DNA of 64,000 bases from Erwinia sp. SLM-02 (GTDB taxonomy: Bacteria > Pseudomonadota > Gammaproteobacteria > Enterobacterales > Enterobacteriaceae), in the NCBI RefSeq assembly GCF_037450285.1, contig NZ_JAQISN010000001.1:1-64000 (forward strand), in the 5' to 3' direction. Made by a program: the position numbers and the translations under genes. This document shows, piece by piece, positions 1 to 7,008 of this stretch; the first letter of the stretch is position 1; every line of letters starts with the position of its first letter. The notes under the pieces were generated by a model. The model was not told the origin of the DNA. It ran no database searches and saw only the letters and a program-made list of their open reading frames with translations.

Positions 1-2
1 TT

Positions 3-122
3 TGCCTGGCGGCTTTAGCGCGGTGGTCCCACCTGACCCCATGCCGAACTCAGAAGTGAAACGCCGTAGCGCCGATGGTAGTGTGGGGTCTCCCCATGCG
101 AGAGTAGGGAACTGCCAGGCAT
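3..122 (+). rRNA. rrf: 5S ribosomal RNA
   Basis: The 120 nt match the enterobacterial 5S rRNA almost base for base: it starts TGCCTGGCGGC, ends CTGCCAGGCAT, and the two ends pair to form helix I. It is the last rRNA of a ribosomal operon whose 16S and 23S genes lie left of the window. A tRNA-Asp follows in the same direction, as in E. coli rrnH. Confidence 0.97.
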
Positions 123-219
123 CAAATTAAGATCCTTAACGGATCGTGACTTTACCCCTGACAAGGTAAAGGCGAAACACCTGAAATCAGACGTTTTCTG
201 ATATCAGTACAGAATCGGT

Positions 220-296
220 GGAGCGGTAGTTCAGTTGGTTAGAATACCTGCCTGTCACGCAGGGGGTCGCGGGTTCGAGCCCCGTCCGTTCCGCCA
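220..296 (+). tRNA. aspU: tRNA-Asp (GTC)
   Basis: A 77-nt cloverleaf with encoded CCA end, anticodon GTC in CCTGTCACG and T-loop GGTTCGAGCCC. It is the distal tRNA of the rRNA operon and is identical base for base to the second tRNA-Asp at 15391-15467. The symbol follows synteny with E. coli rrnH-aspU. Confidence 0.97.
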
Positions 297-307
297 CTTA
301 TTACGAT

Positions 308-336
308 AGCCCTGAGCATTAGCTCAGGGCTTTTTC
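308..336 (+). terminator. Rho-independent terminator of the rRNA operon
   Basis: A 10-bp stem (AGCCCTGAGC with GCTCAGGGCT) and a four-base loop are followed directly by a T run, 12 nt after the tRNA-Asp. It should end the rRNA/tRNA transcript. Confidence 0.9.
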
Positions 337-492
337 GTTTTGACACCTTTATATTCCCCTGATGTTTACAGCCGCACCTCTGATATCGTGGCTTAACCTC
401 TGCAATATCGTCACATCACCACACGTCTTCTACAGAAGCTCACGTTAGCTTTCCTGAATCTGCACACCATCACGTCTTTCTACTTACATCTC

Positions 493-636
493 TCCACACC
501 TGCACACCTGCACACCTCCACACCTCCACACCTCCACACCTCCACACCTCCACACCTCCACACCTCCACACCTCCACACCTCCACACCTGCACACCTCCA
601 CACCTCCACACCTCCACACTTCCACAACTCCACATC
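493..636 (+). repeat. 8-nt tandem repeat block 1 (unit TCCACACC)
   Basis: About 18 head-to-tail copies of TCCACACC, some with TGCACACC or small changes toward the right end. The period of 8 is not a multiple of 3 and no reading frame is maintained. The block lies in a G-poor non-coding stretch of about 450 nt between the rRNA operon terminator and the sugar locus. No gene was found in 337-1166. Confidence 0.9.
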
Positions 637-680
637 TCTGCAACTTAACATTCCCGCATCTCCTTAACTCTGAACCTTCA

Positions 681-760
681 CCCCTTCACCCCTTCACCCC
701 TTCACCCCTTCACCCCTTCACCCCTTCACCCCTTCACCCCTTCACGCCTTCATCCCTTCA
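681..760 (+). repeat. 8-nt tandem repeat block 2 (unit CCCCTTCA)
   Basis: Eight perfect and two slightly altered copies of CCCCTTCA. It shares the 8-nt period and pyrimidine-rich, G-free strand bias of the block at 493-636 but has a different unit, so the two blocks probably expanded independently. Confidence 0.9.
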
Positions 761-876
761 CAGATTCAAGTCTTCAAGTCGCCACACCCACTACCTTCAA
801 ATCACCCCATCTCCACCTTTACTCTCCCAGCAGGTGTGTAAGCCCAACCGTAATCAAATATCGGAACCCGGATTAA

Positions 877-892
877 TGTGAAATTAATCACA
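877..892 (+). promoter_or_regulatory. CRP-cAMP binding site (perfect palindrome arms)
   Basis: TGTGA, six bases, then TCACA: both half-sites match the CRP consensus exactly. It lies about 275 nt before the PfkA-like gene that opens the sugar operon, suggesting catabolite control. Confidence 0.65.
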
Positions 893-1010
893 AAATAGCG
901 AATCGTTTATTTAGGTCAGTCCGGCAAAATAGCGCCACACAGATCACATAATATTTCATGTTTAATATCAGTAGGTTATGAATTTATTGATGATTCAGGC
1001 AATCAGAGTG

Positions 1011-1026
1011 AGTGATCTGTATCACA
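1011..1026 (+). promoter_or_regulatory. Second CRP-like site
   Basis: AGTGA, six bases, TCACA: one mismatch to the CRP consensus. If class II activation applied (centre at -41.5), transcription would start near 1060, and CAAGAT at 1051-1056 is a possible -10. That leaves a leader of about 100 nt before the first gene. Confidence 0.55.
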
Positions 1027-1166
1027 TAAATGGCGTTAATTTAGGGCTGTCAAGATCCCTGAATGAGCAAAATCGTTTCAAAACTGAGATCTGGTTCAAA
1101 AAATTAAATTCATGGTTCTCTAACATTCATTGCACGTTTCCAGTGAATATATACCTGAGGTCAACC

Positions 1167-2147
1167 ATGAAAATAGGATTAGTAATAAGCGGTGGTGATG
1201 TCAGTGGAATGAATAACTTTTTATTTCAGATTGACCGTATGACGGACGCTGAAATCGTAATTTTCGATGGTGGTATTAATGGCCTGATTGAAAACCGCTG
1301 CAAAGATATATCACGTCGCGATCTGGTTGATTTATCTATTTCCTCCGTGCCGATTATTTCTTCAGGTCGAAAAGAGGATAAATGCAAACGATCTGACTAC
1401 GAGAGAATAGCTAAAAATATCCGCCAAAAGAAATTAGACTGTTTAATCATGGGCGGAGGCGACGGGTCATTTCAGTTTTTAAAAGTGCTTAGCACATATG
1501 ATATTAACTGCTATGGCGTAGGCATGACCATTGATAATGATATTACGGGGAACAGCTATACCATTGGCTTTTCTACGGCCTGCGAGCAGGTAATTAGCGA
1601 GGTGGAAAAATTACGTAATACGGGGCGTGGCTTACCCGGCCGAATTTTTATGATTGAACTCCTGGGGGGGTATTGTGGGGAGCTGACCCTGCAGGCAGCC
1701 CTGAAGAGCAATGCGGATATTGCGTTGATTCCGGAAGTCCCATGGGACATCGACGTTCTGGCAAGACGGATAAAGCAAAAAATCGACAGCCAGAATAGCG
1801 TAATAATTCTCTGTTCTGAAGGCTACACCAAAGAGTATACCCCGGGGTTTCAGGGCGCCATTGATACGATGATAGGCAAGCTTGAACATAAAATTGGTAT
1901 CAGAATCAGAAAAACCATACTGGGATATGGATTACGCAGTGGCAAACCTACCGGTGAAGAGATTATTCAGGGCGCTATCCTGGCAGAGGAAGTCGTACGA
2001 TGCATTAAAAGCGGCCTGACCAATAAAATCATTGTTATAAACAACAATAATAAAGCAATACCGATCGATCTTGAAAACTCCGACAAACGTTTAGTGGATG
2101 AAGATAGTAACCTCTACAAACTGGCTAAAATAAATAACCTTATCTGA
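1167..2147 (+). CDS. PfkA-like sugar-phosphate kinase of an accessory PTS locus
   Basis: A 326-residue protein of the ATP-dependent 6-phosphofructokinase family. Visible motifs are SGGD at 8-11, GGGDGS at 96-101 and the catalytic TIDND at 121-125. An upstream in-frame ATG at 978 is rejected: the ATG at 1167 has GAGG six bases before it and places the first beta strand as in PfkA. By remembered E. coli numbering, two residues of the fructose-6-phosphate pocket differ: Arg171 is Gly (LGGYCG for MGRYCG) and His249 is Tyr (LGYGLRSG). Residue 124, Gly in ATP-type and Lys in PPi-type enzymes, is Met. I infer a bisphosphate-forming kinase acting on something other than fructose 6-phosphate. It starts an operon with PTS genes and an aldolase. 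Confidence 0.85.
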   Translation: MKIGLVISGGDVSGMNNFLFQIDRMTDAEIVIFDGGINGLIENRCKDISRRDLVDLSISSVPIISSGRKEDKCKRSDYERIAKNIRQKKLDCLIMGGGDGSFQFLKVLSTYDINCYGVGMTIDNDITGNSYTIGFSTACEQVISEVEKLRNTGRGLPGRIFMIELLGGYCGELTLQAALKSNADIALIPEVPWDIDVLARRIKQKIDSQNSVIILCSEGYTKEYTPGFQGAIDTMIGKLEHKIGIRIRKTILGYGLRSGKPTGEEIIQGAILAEEVVRCIKSGLTNKIIVINNNNKAIPIDLENSDKRLVDEDSNLYKLAKINNLI

Positions 2148-2156
2148 GGTATTAAC

Positions 2157-2447
2157 ATGCTTAAAGTACTCTGCGTATGTGGCTGTGGTCTTGGCTCAAG
2201 TTTTGCGATTGAAATGAGCGCGAAATCCGTTTTACAAAAACTCTGTATTGATGCAGACATTGAGCACACTACAGTATCCGAAGCCTCCTCATTCAAGTAT
2301 GACATTATTCTGACTCAGAAAATGTTTGCTGATGTTTTGACATCCGATGCCAGCGATGAACAGAAAAAGAAAGTCATTATATTAAATAAGCTCACGGATA
2401 AAAAAGAAATAGAAGAAAAAATCCTCGCCTATATAAACTCAAACTGA
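2157..2447 (+). CDS. PTS EIIB component, ascorbate/lactose-type
   Basis: A 96-residue cytoplasmic phosphocarrier. The N-terminal loop CVCGCGLGSS at 6-15 is the IIB phosphorylation loop; Cys8 aligns with the phospho-accepting Cys of UlaB. It would pass phosphate from the IIA protein (4085-4522) to the sugar carried by the IIC protein encoded next. It starts 9 nt after the PfkA-like gene. The closest family is the L-ascorbate type (UlaB, SgcB); the substrate cannot be read from the sequence. Confidence 0.88.
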   Translation: MLKVLCVCGCGLGSSFAIEMSAKSVLQKLCIDADIEHTTVSEASSFKYDIILTQKMFADVLTSDASDEQKKKVIILNKLTDKKEIEEKILAYINSN

Positions 2448-2462
2448 AACTTGGGGTGACAA

Positions 2463-3800
2463 GTGGACGCTATTATTCATTTTATTGTGAAAGACTTTCT
2501 CGGCCAGGCTTCAATACTGATTGCATTGATCGCCATGCTGGGATTGATCCTACAGAAAAAATCCGTCGGTAAAACCATTGAGGGCACCTTCAAAACGCTG
2601 CTGGGCTTTTTGATCATGATGGCGGGGATCAACATCATTGTTGCTGCCTTAACCTTCCTCAACGACATCTTTACCAGCGGTTTTGGGATGCAGGGCTACA
2701 TCACCGACGTGGCGGCTATCGCCGGCGTCGCGAACCGTGAGCTGGGGTCGGAAGTGGCACTGACGCTGCTGGTGATTTTTGCCGTCAATATCCTTATCGC
2801 CCGCATCACGCCGTTTAAATATATCTTCCTGACCGGGCAGGCGCTGCTGTGGATGGCGACAATCGGTACGGTAATTGGCTACAAAGCCGGTTTAACGGGG
2901 GCGACGTTAATTCTGACCGGAGGGATCTTCGGCGGCATCATGGCGGTGCTGATGCCGGCCATCGCCCAGCCAATCGTTCGTAAGATCACGGATTCTGATG
3001 ACGTTGCGCTTGGGCATTTCTGTACCATCGGCTACCTGGTTCAGGCGGCGGTTGCCAGGGCAATTGGTAAGAACTCACGCTCGACAGAAGACCTGACGCT
3101 GCCGGATAACTTCAAGTTCCTGCAGGATACCTATCTGTCGATGGCGGTTATCATGGTGCCGATGTATATCATCCCCGCCATTTTCGCCGGACCCGACGAC
3201 ATCGCCCAGTTCTCCAACGGCACCAACTACATCATGTTCTCATTTATGCAGTCGATGCAGTTTGTCGCCGGGGTCTTTGTCCTGTACAGCGGCGTACGTC
3301 TGCTGCTTAACGAGCTGGTGCCGGCCTTCCGTGGCATTGCCATGCGCCTGGTACCGAATGCGAAACCCGCACTCGACTGTCCGGTACTGTTTCCGTATGC
3401 CCCTAATGCGGTGATTGTCGGCTTCCTGGCCACCACCGTGGGGTCGATCATCGGCATGATCGTCTTCCCGATGTTTGGTCTGGCGATGATCCTGCCGGGG
3501 CTGCTCACCAACTTTTTCGCAGGTGGTGCTGCCGGGGTGTTTGGCAACGCAATGGGCGGGCGTAAAGGCGCGATAATTGGCGGTGTGGTCCACGGCCTGT
3601 TCATTACCCTGCTGCCGGCAATCCTGGTGCCTCTGCTGGAAACCTTCGGTTTCAAAGGCGTGACCTTCAGTGATTCAGATGTGATCGCGACCGGACTGGT
3701 GCTCGGGCATGCCTTCCAGAATGAGTGGCCATTTGTCATCGGCTTTATTGCCTTCGTCATCTTTATTGTCTGGTTCGCCAATAGAAAATTGAGCAAGTAG
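2463..3800 (+). CDS. PTS EIIC permease, UlaA (ascorbate) family
   Basis: A 445-residue polytopic inner-membrane protein with about ten to twelve hydrophobic segments and the UlaA-type opening (hydrophobic helix, then GKTIEGTFKTLLGF near 35-50). Glycine-rich segments near 360-375 (FFAGGAAGVFGNAMGG) are typical of the family. Length matches UlaA-like IIC proteins (about 440-465). The start is GTG at 2463 behind a GGGG ribosome-binding site. Its base composition is much more GC-rich than the flanking IIB and small unknown gene. It should import and phosphorylate the locus substrate. Confidence 0.9.
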   Translation: MDAIIHFIVKDFLGQASILIALIAMLGLILQKKSVGKTIEGTFKTLLGFLIMMAGINIIVAALTFLNDIFTSGFGMQGYITDVAAIAGVANRELGSEVALTLLVIFAVNILIARITPFKYIFLTGQALLWMATIGTVIGYKAGLTGATLILTGGIFGGIMAVLMPAIAQPIVRKITDSDDVALGHFCTIGYLVQAAVARAIGKNSRSTEDLTLPDNFKFLQDTYLSMAVIMVPMYIIPAIFAGPDDIAQFSNGTNYIMFSFMQSMQFVAGVFVLYSGVRLLLNELVPAFRGIAMRLVPNAKPALDCPVLFPYAPNAVIVGFLATTVGSIIGMIVFPMFGLAMILPGLLTNFFAGGAAGVFGNAMGGRKGAIIGGVVHGLFITLLPAILVPLLETFGFKGVTFSDSDVIATGLVLGHAFQNEWPFVIGFIAFVIFIVWFANRKLSK

Positions 3801-3808
3801 GAGGAAGT

Positions 3809-4078
3809 ATGTTCTCAAAGCTAAAGCAAATTTTCAGCCCGGTAGCGTCAGCAGAAGAAACGAATACTGAACAGGCAGATATTATCGCCGCCGAGCTGAT
3901 CAAGCTTGAGTCCGATCTGGCGTGTAATCCGGCTGATAATGATACGCAGAAAAAATTAATGGTTAAATATAATCAGGCGATAAAAATTTATTCATCCAGT
4001 AAGACTTATCGCCATCGTGTCGACGATGTCTTCATCAAAATGGATGAGCTAAGGAACACCATCCGAAAAAATATATGA
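3809..4078 (+). CDS. Small hypothetical protein inside the PTS operon
   Basis: An 89-residue charged, largely helical protein with no signal peptide or membrane segment and no catalytic motif I recognise. It is preceded by GAGGAAG and lies 8 nt after the IIC gene and 6 nt before the IIA gene, so it is surely cotranscribed. It is AT-rich compared with the IIC gene. It could be a PTS accessory or regulatory subunit, but nothing in the sequence proves this. Confidence 0.7.
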   Translation: MFSKLKQIFSPVASAEETNTEQADIIAAELIKLESDLACNPADNDTQKKLMVKYNQAIKIYSSSKTYRHRVDDVFIKMDELRNTIRKNI

Positions 4079-4084
4079 GGTAAC

Positions 4085-4522
4085 ATGAGCATAAAAGACT
4101 TTCTTGCAAAGAACCAATATATTCAAGTCCAGATGGAAGTCGATTCCTGGAATGAAATCATCCACCGCGCGGCGAAGCCACTAATTTCAGGCGGCTTCGT
4201 CACTGAAAACTATCCGCAGGCGGTCATTGATAATACGCTTGAATACGGTGCTTATTATGTTTTTGATGAGGGGATTGCGATTCCACACGCTCGGCCGGAA
4301 TGTGGTGTTATTAAAGATTGTTTTAGTCTGGTGACATTAAATAAACCGACGTCGATTAACGGCAGCCCTCCTGTCGATATCATTGTGATGTTCGGCGGTG
4401 TGAATGGCGACTCCCATATCACCGAGGGCATTGCATCCATCGTAGGGCTGCTGGAGCAGGAAGAGACGTTATTGCAAATCAGGCGAGCGAAAACGATTGA
4501 TGAAATTATCGGACTACTATGA
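4085..4522 (+). CDS. PTS EIIA component, mannitol/ascorbate type
   Basis: A 145-residue EIIA of the PTS_EIIA_2 family. The active-site loop reads IAIPHARPE near residues 61-69; the His is the one phosphorylated by HPr and passed to Cys8 of the IIB protein. It resembles UlaC in size and motif. Its stop codon overlaps the next start (ATGA at 4519-4522), implying translational coupling to the P-loop kinase. Confidence 0.9.
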   Translation: MSIKDFLAKNQYIQVQMEVDSWNEIIHRAAKPLISGGFVTENYPQAVIDNTLEYGAYYVFDEGIAIPHARPECGVIKDCFSLVTLNKPTSINGSPPVDIIVMFGGVNGDSHITEGIASIVGLLEQEETLLQIRRAKTIDEIIGLL

Positions 4523-5058
4523 AAACACTGATTTTAGTCAACGGTATCCCGGCATCAGGTAAGAGTTCAGTCGCGAAGATTATTGCCGATTATTTTTCTT
4601 ATCCGGTGCTGAGTATCGATGAAATTAAAGAGCCTTTTATGGTTCAGTTCGCGGACGTTATCGACAGGCCGTTAAACAGAAAGCTGGGTTATGCGGCCTA
4701 TGAGTCCATGTTCAACATTGTGATGTCCTCTCCGCCAGAGACGGTATTTATTATGGACGCCTGGTTTGGCTTTCGTGATAAATCGGTACTTGAGGGCTAT
4801 CTGGAACGGCTTGGCGAAGTCAGAGTTTTAGAAATATGGGTTAAGGCCTCACCCGGCCTGGTGGCCGAGCGATATAAAAAACGCTGCCACTGCCGGGTGA
4901 AAGGTCACCCGGGCGAAGAATATATCCCCGAGCTTATTTTACTGGCTGAACATGCGAAGCCAATGTGTCTGGGGAAACTTTATACCTTTGACCAGGATAT
5001 TCGCGGAAACGATGGCGAACTGATTAACTGGATTAAAGAAAACAATCAGCACAATTAA
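4519..5058 (+). CDS. P-loop kinase/AAA-type NTPase of the PTS locus
   Basis: A 179-residue protein beginning with a Walker A motif, GIPASGKSS at about 9-17, followed by a DEIKE segment and a hydrophobic strand ending in MDAW that could serve as Walker B. Size and layout resemble small-molecule kinases such as gluconate kinase or chloramphenicol phosphotransferase-like proteins. It overlaps the IIA gene by 4 nt. It may phosphorylate a pathway intermediate, giving the locus two candidate kinases (this and the PfkA-like enzyme). The substrate is unknown. Confidence 0.75.
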   Translation: MKTLILVNGIPASGKSSVAKIIADYFSYPVLSIDEIKEPFMVQFADVIDRPLNRKLGYAAYESMFNIVMSSPPETVFIMDAWFGFRDKSVLEGYLERLGEVRVLEIWVKASPGLVAERYKKRCHCRVKGHPGEEYIPELILLAEHAKPMCLGKLYTFDQDIRGNDGELINWIKENNQHN

Positions 5059-5093
5059 ATTTTACTTAATCTCACCCTATGAGGAATACGTTC

Positions 5094-6005
5094 ATGAATA
5101 AAATGACAACGGCAGAACGACGCGGCTATCAAATGATTTGCGATGCAACCGGATCGATGATGGTTGTTGCCTGCGACCAGCGGGGCGGCATGCGCACCCT
5201 GCTGGCGGCGACGCCAGAAGAGCAGGCGTTAATCAGTAATGAAACCTTAGGAAAAACCAAATACGATATTACCGCTTATCTGGCCTCACAGGCCGGCTGT
5301 GTGCTGGTCGACCCGATCTGCGCCGTTCCGGGAATTATTGATGAAGGCGTGGTGCCACGCGATACCGGGCTGCTGATTGGCCTGGATGCATCCGGCTGGG
5401 ATACGTCGCCGGAAGGGTATCGCATTTCAAACATGGTTGAGGGGATTACGGCACGCAAAGTGCGCGAACTGGGCGCGACGGGCGGCAAGATTATGATCTA
5501 CCTGCGCAGCGATAAGCCGGAAGCCAACACGGCCAACCTGCAGACGCTGCGTGACGTTATTGCCGATTTTGCTCACGAAGATCTGTTCCTGGTGGTCGAG
5601 TTCCTGACCTATCAGCTGGAAGGTGAGAGCAAAGAGGATTATCAGCGCAAAATCCCTCAGCTGATCCAGGAAGGCTGTCAGGCCTGCATTGACTGCGGAT
5701 CTAAGGTCCTGAAAATTCCTTATCCGGGGAGCGGGCAGTCCTGTGCGGCGGTCACGGATATCTGTGGTGATGTACCGTGGGCCGTGCTGTCTGCCGGGGT
5801 CGACCATGCCACTTTCCTCACCCAGGTGGATGTCTCGCTGCGCAACGGTGCTTCCGGGGTGATTGCAGGGCGTTCACTGTGGAAGGACTGCATCTCACTG
5901 GACCGTAACGTGTCGAAAGAGAAGCTCTCTTCGATTGCGGTTTCGCGGCTTCGCGATATTCAACAGCTGCTGGTGAAGTATAAAAAGCAGCTGAACGTCG
6001 CCTGA
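5094..6005 (+). CDS. Class I aldolase, LacD/YihT (tagatose-bisphosphate / sulfofructose-phosphate) family
   Basis: A 303-residue TIM-barrel aldolase. The opening strand with VVACDQRGGMR, the YDITAYLA segment, VLKIPYPG with the expected Schiff-base lysine, LSAGVD and GVIAGRSLWK follow the order seen in LacD and YihT. The ATG at 5094 is preferred over the in-frame ATG at 5079 because GAGGA lies 8 nt upstream of it. In the pathway it would cleave a ketose phosphate or bisphosphate made by the PTS and kinase into two triose units. The exact substrate is unknown. Confidence 0.85.
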   Translation: MNKMTTAERRGYQMICDATGSMMVVACDQRGGMRTLLAATPEEQALISNETLGKTKYDITAYLASQAGCVLVDPICAVPGIIDEGVVPRDTGLLIGLDASGWDTSPEGYRISNMVEGITARKVRELGATGGKIMIYLRSDKPEANTANLQTLRDVIADFAHEDLFLVVEFLTYQLEGESKEDYQRKIPQLIQEGCQACIDCGSKVLKIPYPGSGQSCAAVTDICGDVPWAVLSAGVDHATFLTQVDVSLRNGASGVIAGRSLWKDCISLDRNVSKEKLSSIAVSRLRDIQQLLVKYKKQLNVA

Positions 6006-6037
6006 CGGGAAGACCGGCGGGTAAACCGGGGTTATCA

Positions 6038-6056
6038 GGGCGGCGCAGAGCCGCCC
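6038..6056 (+). terminator. GC-rich hairpin after the aldolase gene
   Basis: GGGCGGC, loop GCAGA, GCCGCCC makes a perfect 7-bp stem 33 nt after the aldolase stop. There is no T run, so it may be a transcript-stabilising or attenuating hairpin rather than a full terminator; the HAD gene follows 30 nt later. Confidence 0.5.
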
Positions 6057-6085
6057 TTCGTACACGAGGCGTGGCAAAACATATT

Positions 6086-6766
6086 ATGAAGACTCTGGAT
6101 TTGATCATATTTGATTGTGACGGCGTGCTGATTGATTCTGAAATTATCGGGATCCGATTAACCGTCTCGCTGCTGAATCAGCACGGTGTGGACATTGATG
6201 TTGCTGAGTTCACACGTTTATACAGCGGGCTTGACTGGGATGCGTTGATCGAACGTGTCCGGGAGGAACGCGGGGTGAGCCTGCCCGCGAACATCGGTGA
6301 GGATTTTTACCCCAGACTGATGGCGGCCTTTGCCACCGAGCTGGAAAGGATCGCGGGCAGCATTGAGGTGGTCAGCGCTATTGCCACGCCGAAATGCATC
6401 TGCTCCAACTCAGGTAGCCAACAGCTGGATTCTGTGCTGACGCAGGTCGGACTGAAGAGCCTGTTCGCGCCGCATATCTATTCGGCGAAGGATCTGGGAC
6501 CGGGGCGGGGCAAGCCCGAGCCGGATATTTTTCTGCACGGCGCGCGGCAGTTTACTGCGCTGCCGGGTAACACGCTGGTGATTGAAGATTCCGTACACGG
6601 CGTGATGGCTGCAAAACGTGCGGGTATGTATGTGGTCGGTTTTACCGGAGGTTCGCATACGACGCCGGATCACGCCGAACGGCTCATCGCCGCCGGGGCG
6701 GATGTGGCGATAGATTCCCTGTATTGCCTCGCTGCAGAGATTGAGCGGTTTCGGCTGAGCGCTTGA
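6086..6766 (+). CDS. HAD-superfamily sugar phosphatase (YieH-like)
   Basis: A 226-residue haloacid-dehalogenase hydrolase of the beta-phosphoglucomutase/phosphatase subgroup. Motif I is IFDCDGVLIDS near 8-18, motif II is the CSNSG segment, motif III is the Lys of RGKPEPD and motif IV the acidic IEDS. The best remembered relative is YieH (6-phosphogluconate phosphatase). A GTG at 6071 would add five residues but leaves no room for a ribosome-binding site; neither start has a good one. It is the last gene of the accessory sugar locus, where it may dephosphorylate dead-end sugar phosphates. Confidence 0.8.
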   Translation: MKTLDLIIFDCDGVLIDSEIIGIRLTVSLLNQHGVDIDVAEFTRLYSGLDWDALIERVREERGVSLPANIGEDFYPRLMAAFATELERIAGSIEVVSAIATPKCICSNSGSQQLDSVLTQVGLKSLFAPHIYSAKDLGPGRGKPEPDIFLHGARQFTALPGNTLVIEDSVHGVMAAKRAGMYVVGFTGGSHTTPDHAERLIAAGADVAIDSLYCLAAEIERFRLSA

Positions 6767-6915
6767 CCGCTTTCGCGTGAAGTCGTTATCGCTCCCTTAA
6801 GGGTGGCATCGCCTGAATGAACGGTAAAAAACGAGTCAACGAGCCTTCTGGCCGGGAAAAAAAACAGCGTTCTGTACGCTGCTGCCTCATTTGCATTTAC
6901 TTACGGAGCAGGCCG

Positions 6916-6966
6916 ATGAATTACAGCGTGGTGATTGAAACTGAACCACAAAGCCCCTATAACTGA
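6916..6966 (+). other. Possible 16-codon leader peptide or HicB-like remnant
   Basis: A 16-codon frame (begins MNYSVVIETE) with GGAG seven bases upstream, ending 42 nt before yafD. The N-terminus resembles the first strand of HicB-type antitoxins, but no HicA partner or remaining domain is present. It could be a leader peptide, a decayed fragment or chance. Otherwise 6767-7008 holds no gene. Confidence 0.25.
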
Positions 6967-7008
6967 AAGATGGAAAGCATCCTTCGTTGTAACAGTGCAG
7001 GCAATAAC

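Noticed and set aside
978..1166. 63-codon N-terminal extension of the PfkA-like protein
   Set aside because: The extension has no similarity to the family, covers a CRP-like site, and the ATG at 1167 has the better ribosome-binding site and the canonical PfkA N-terminus.
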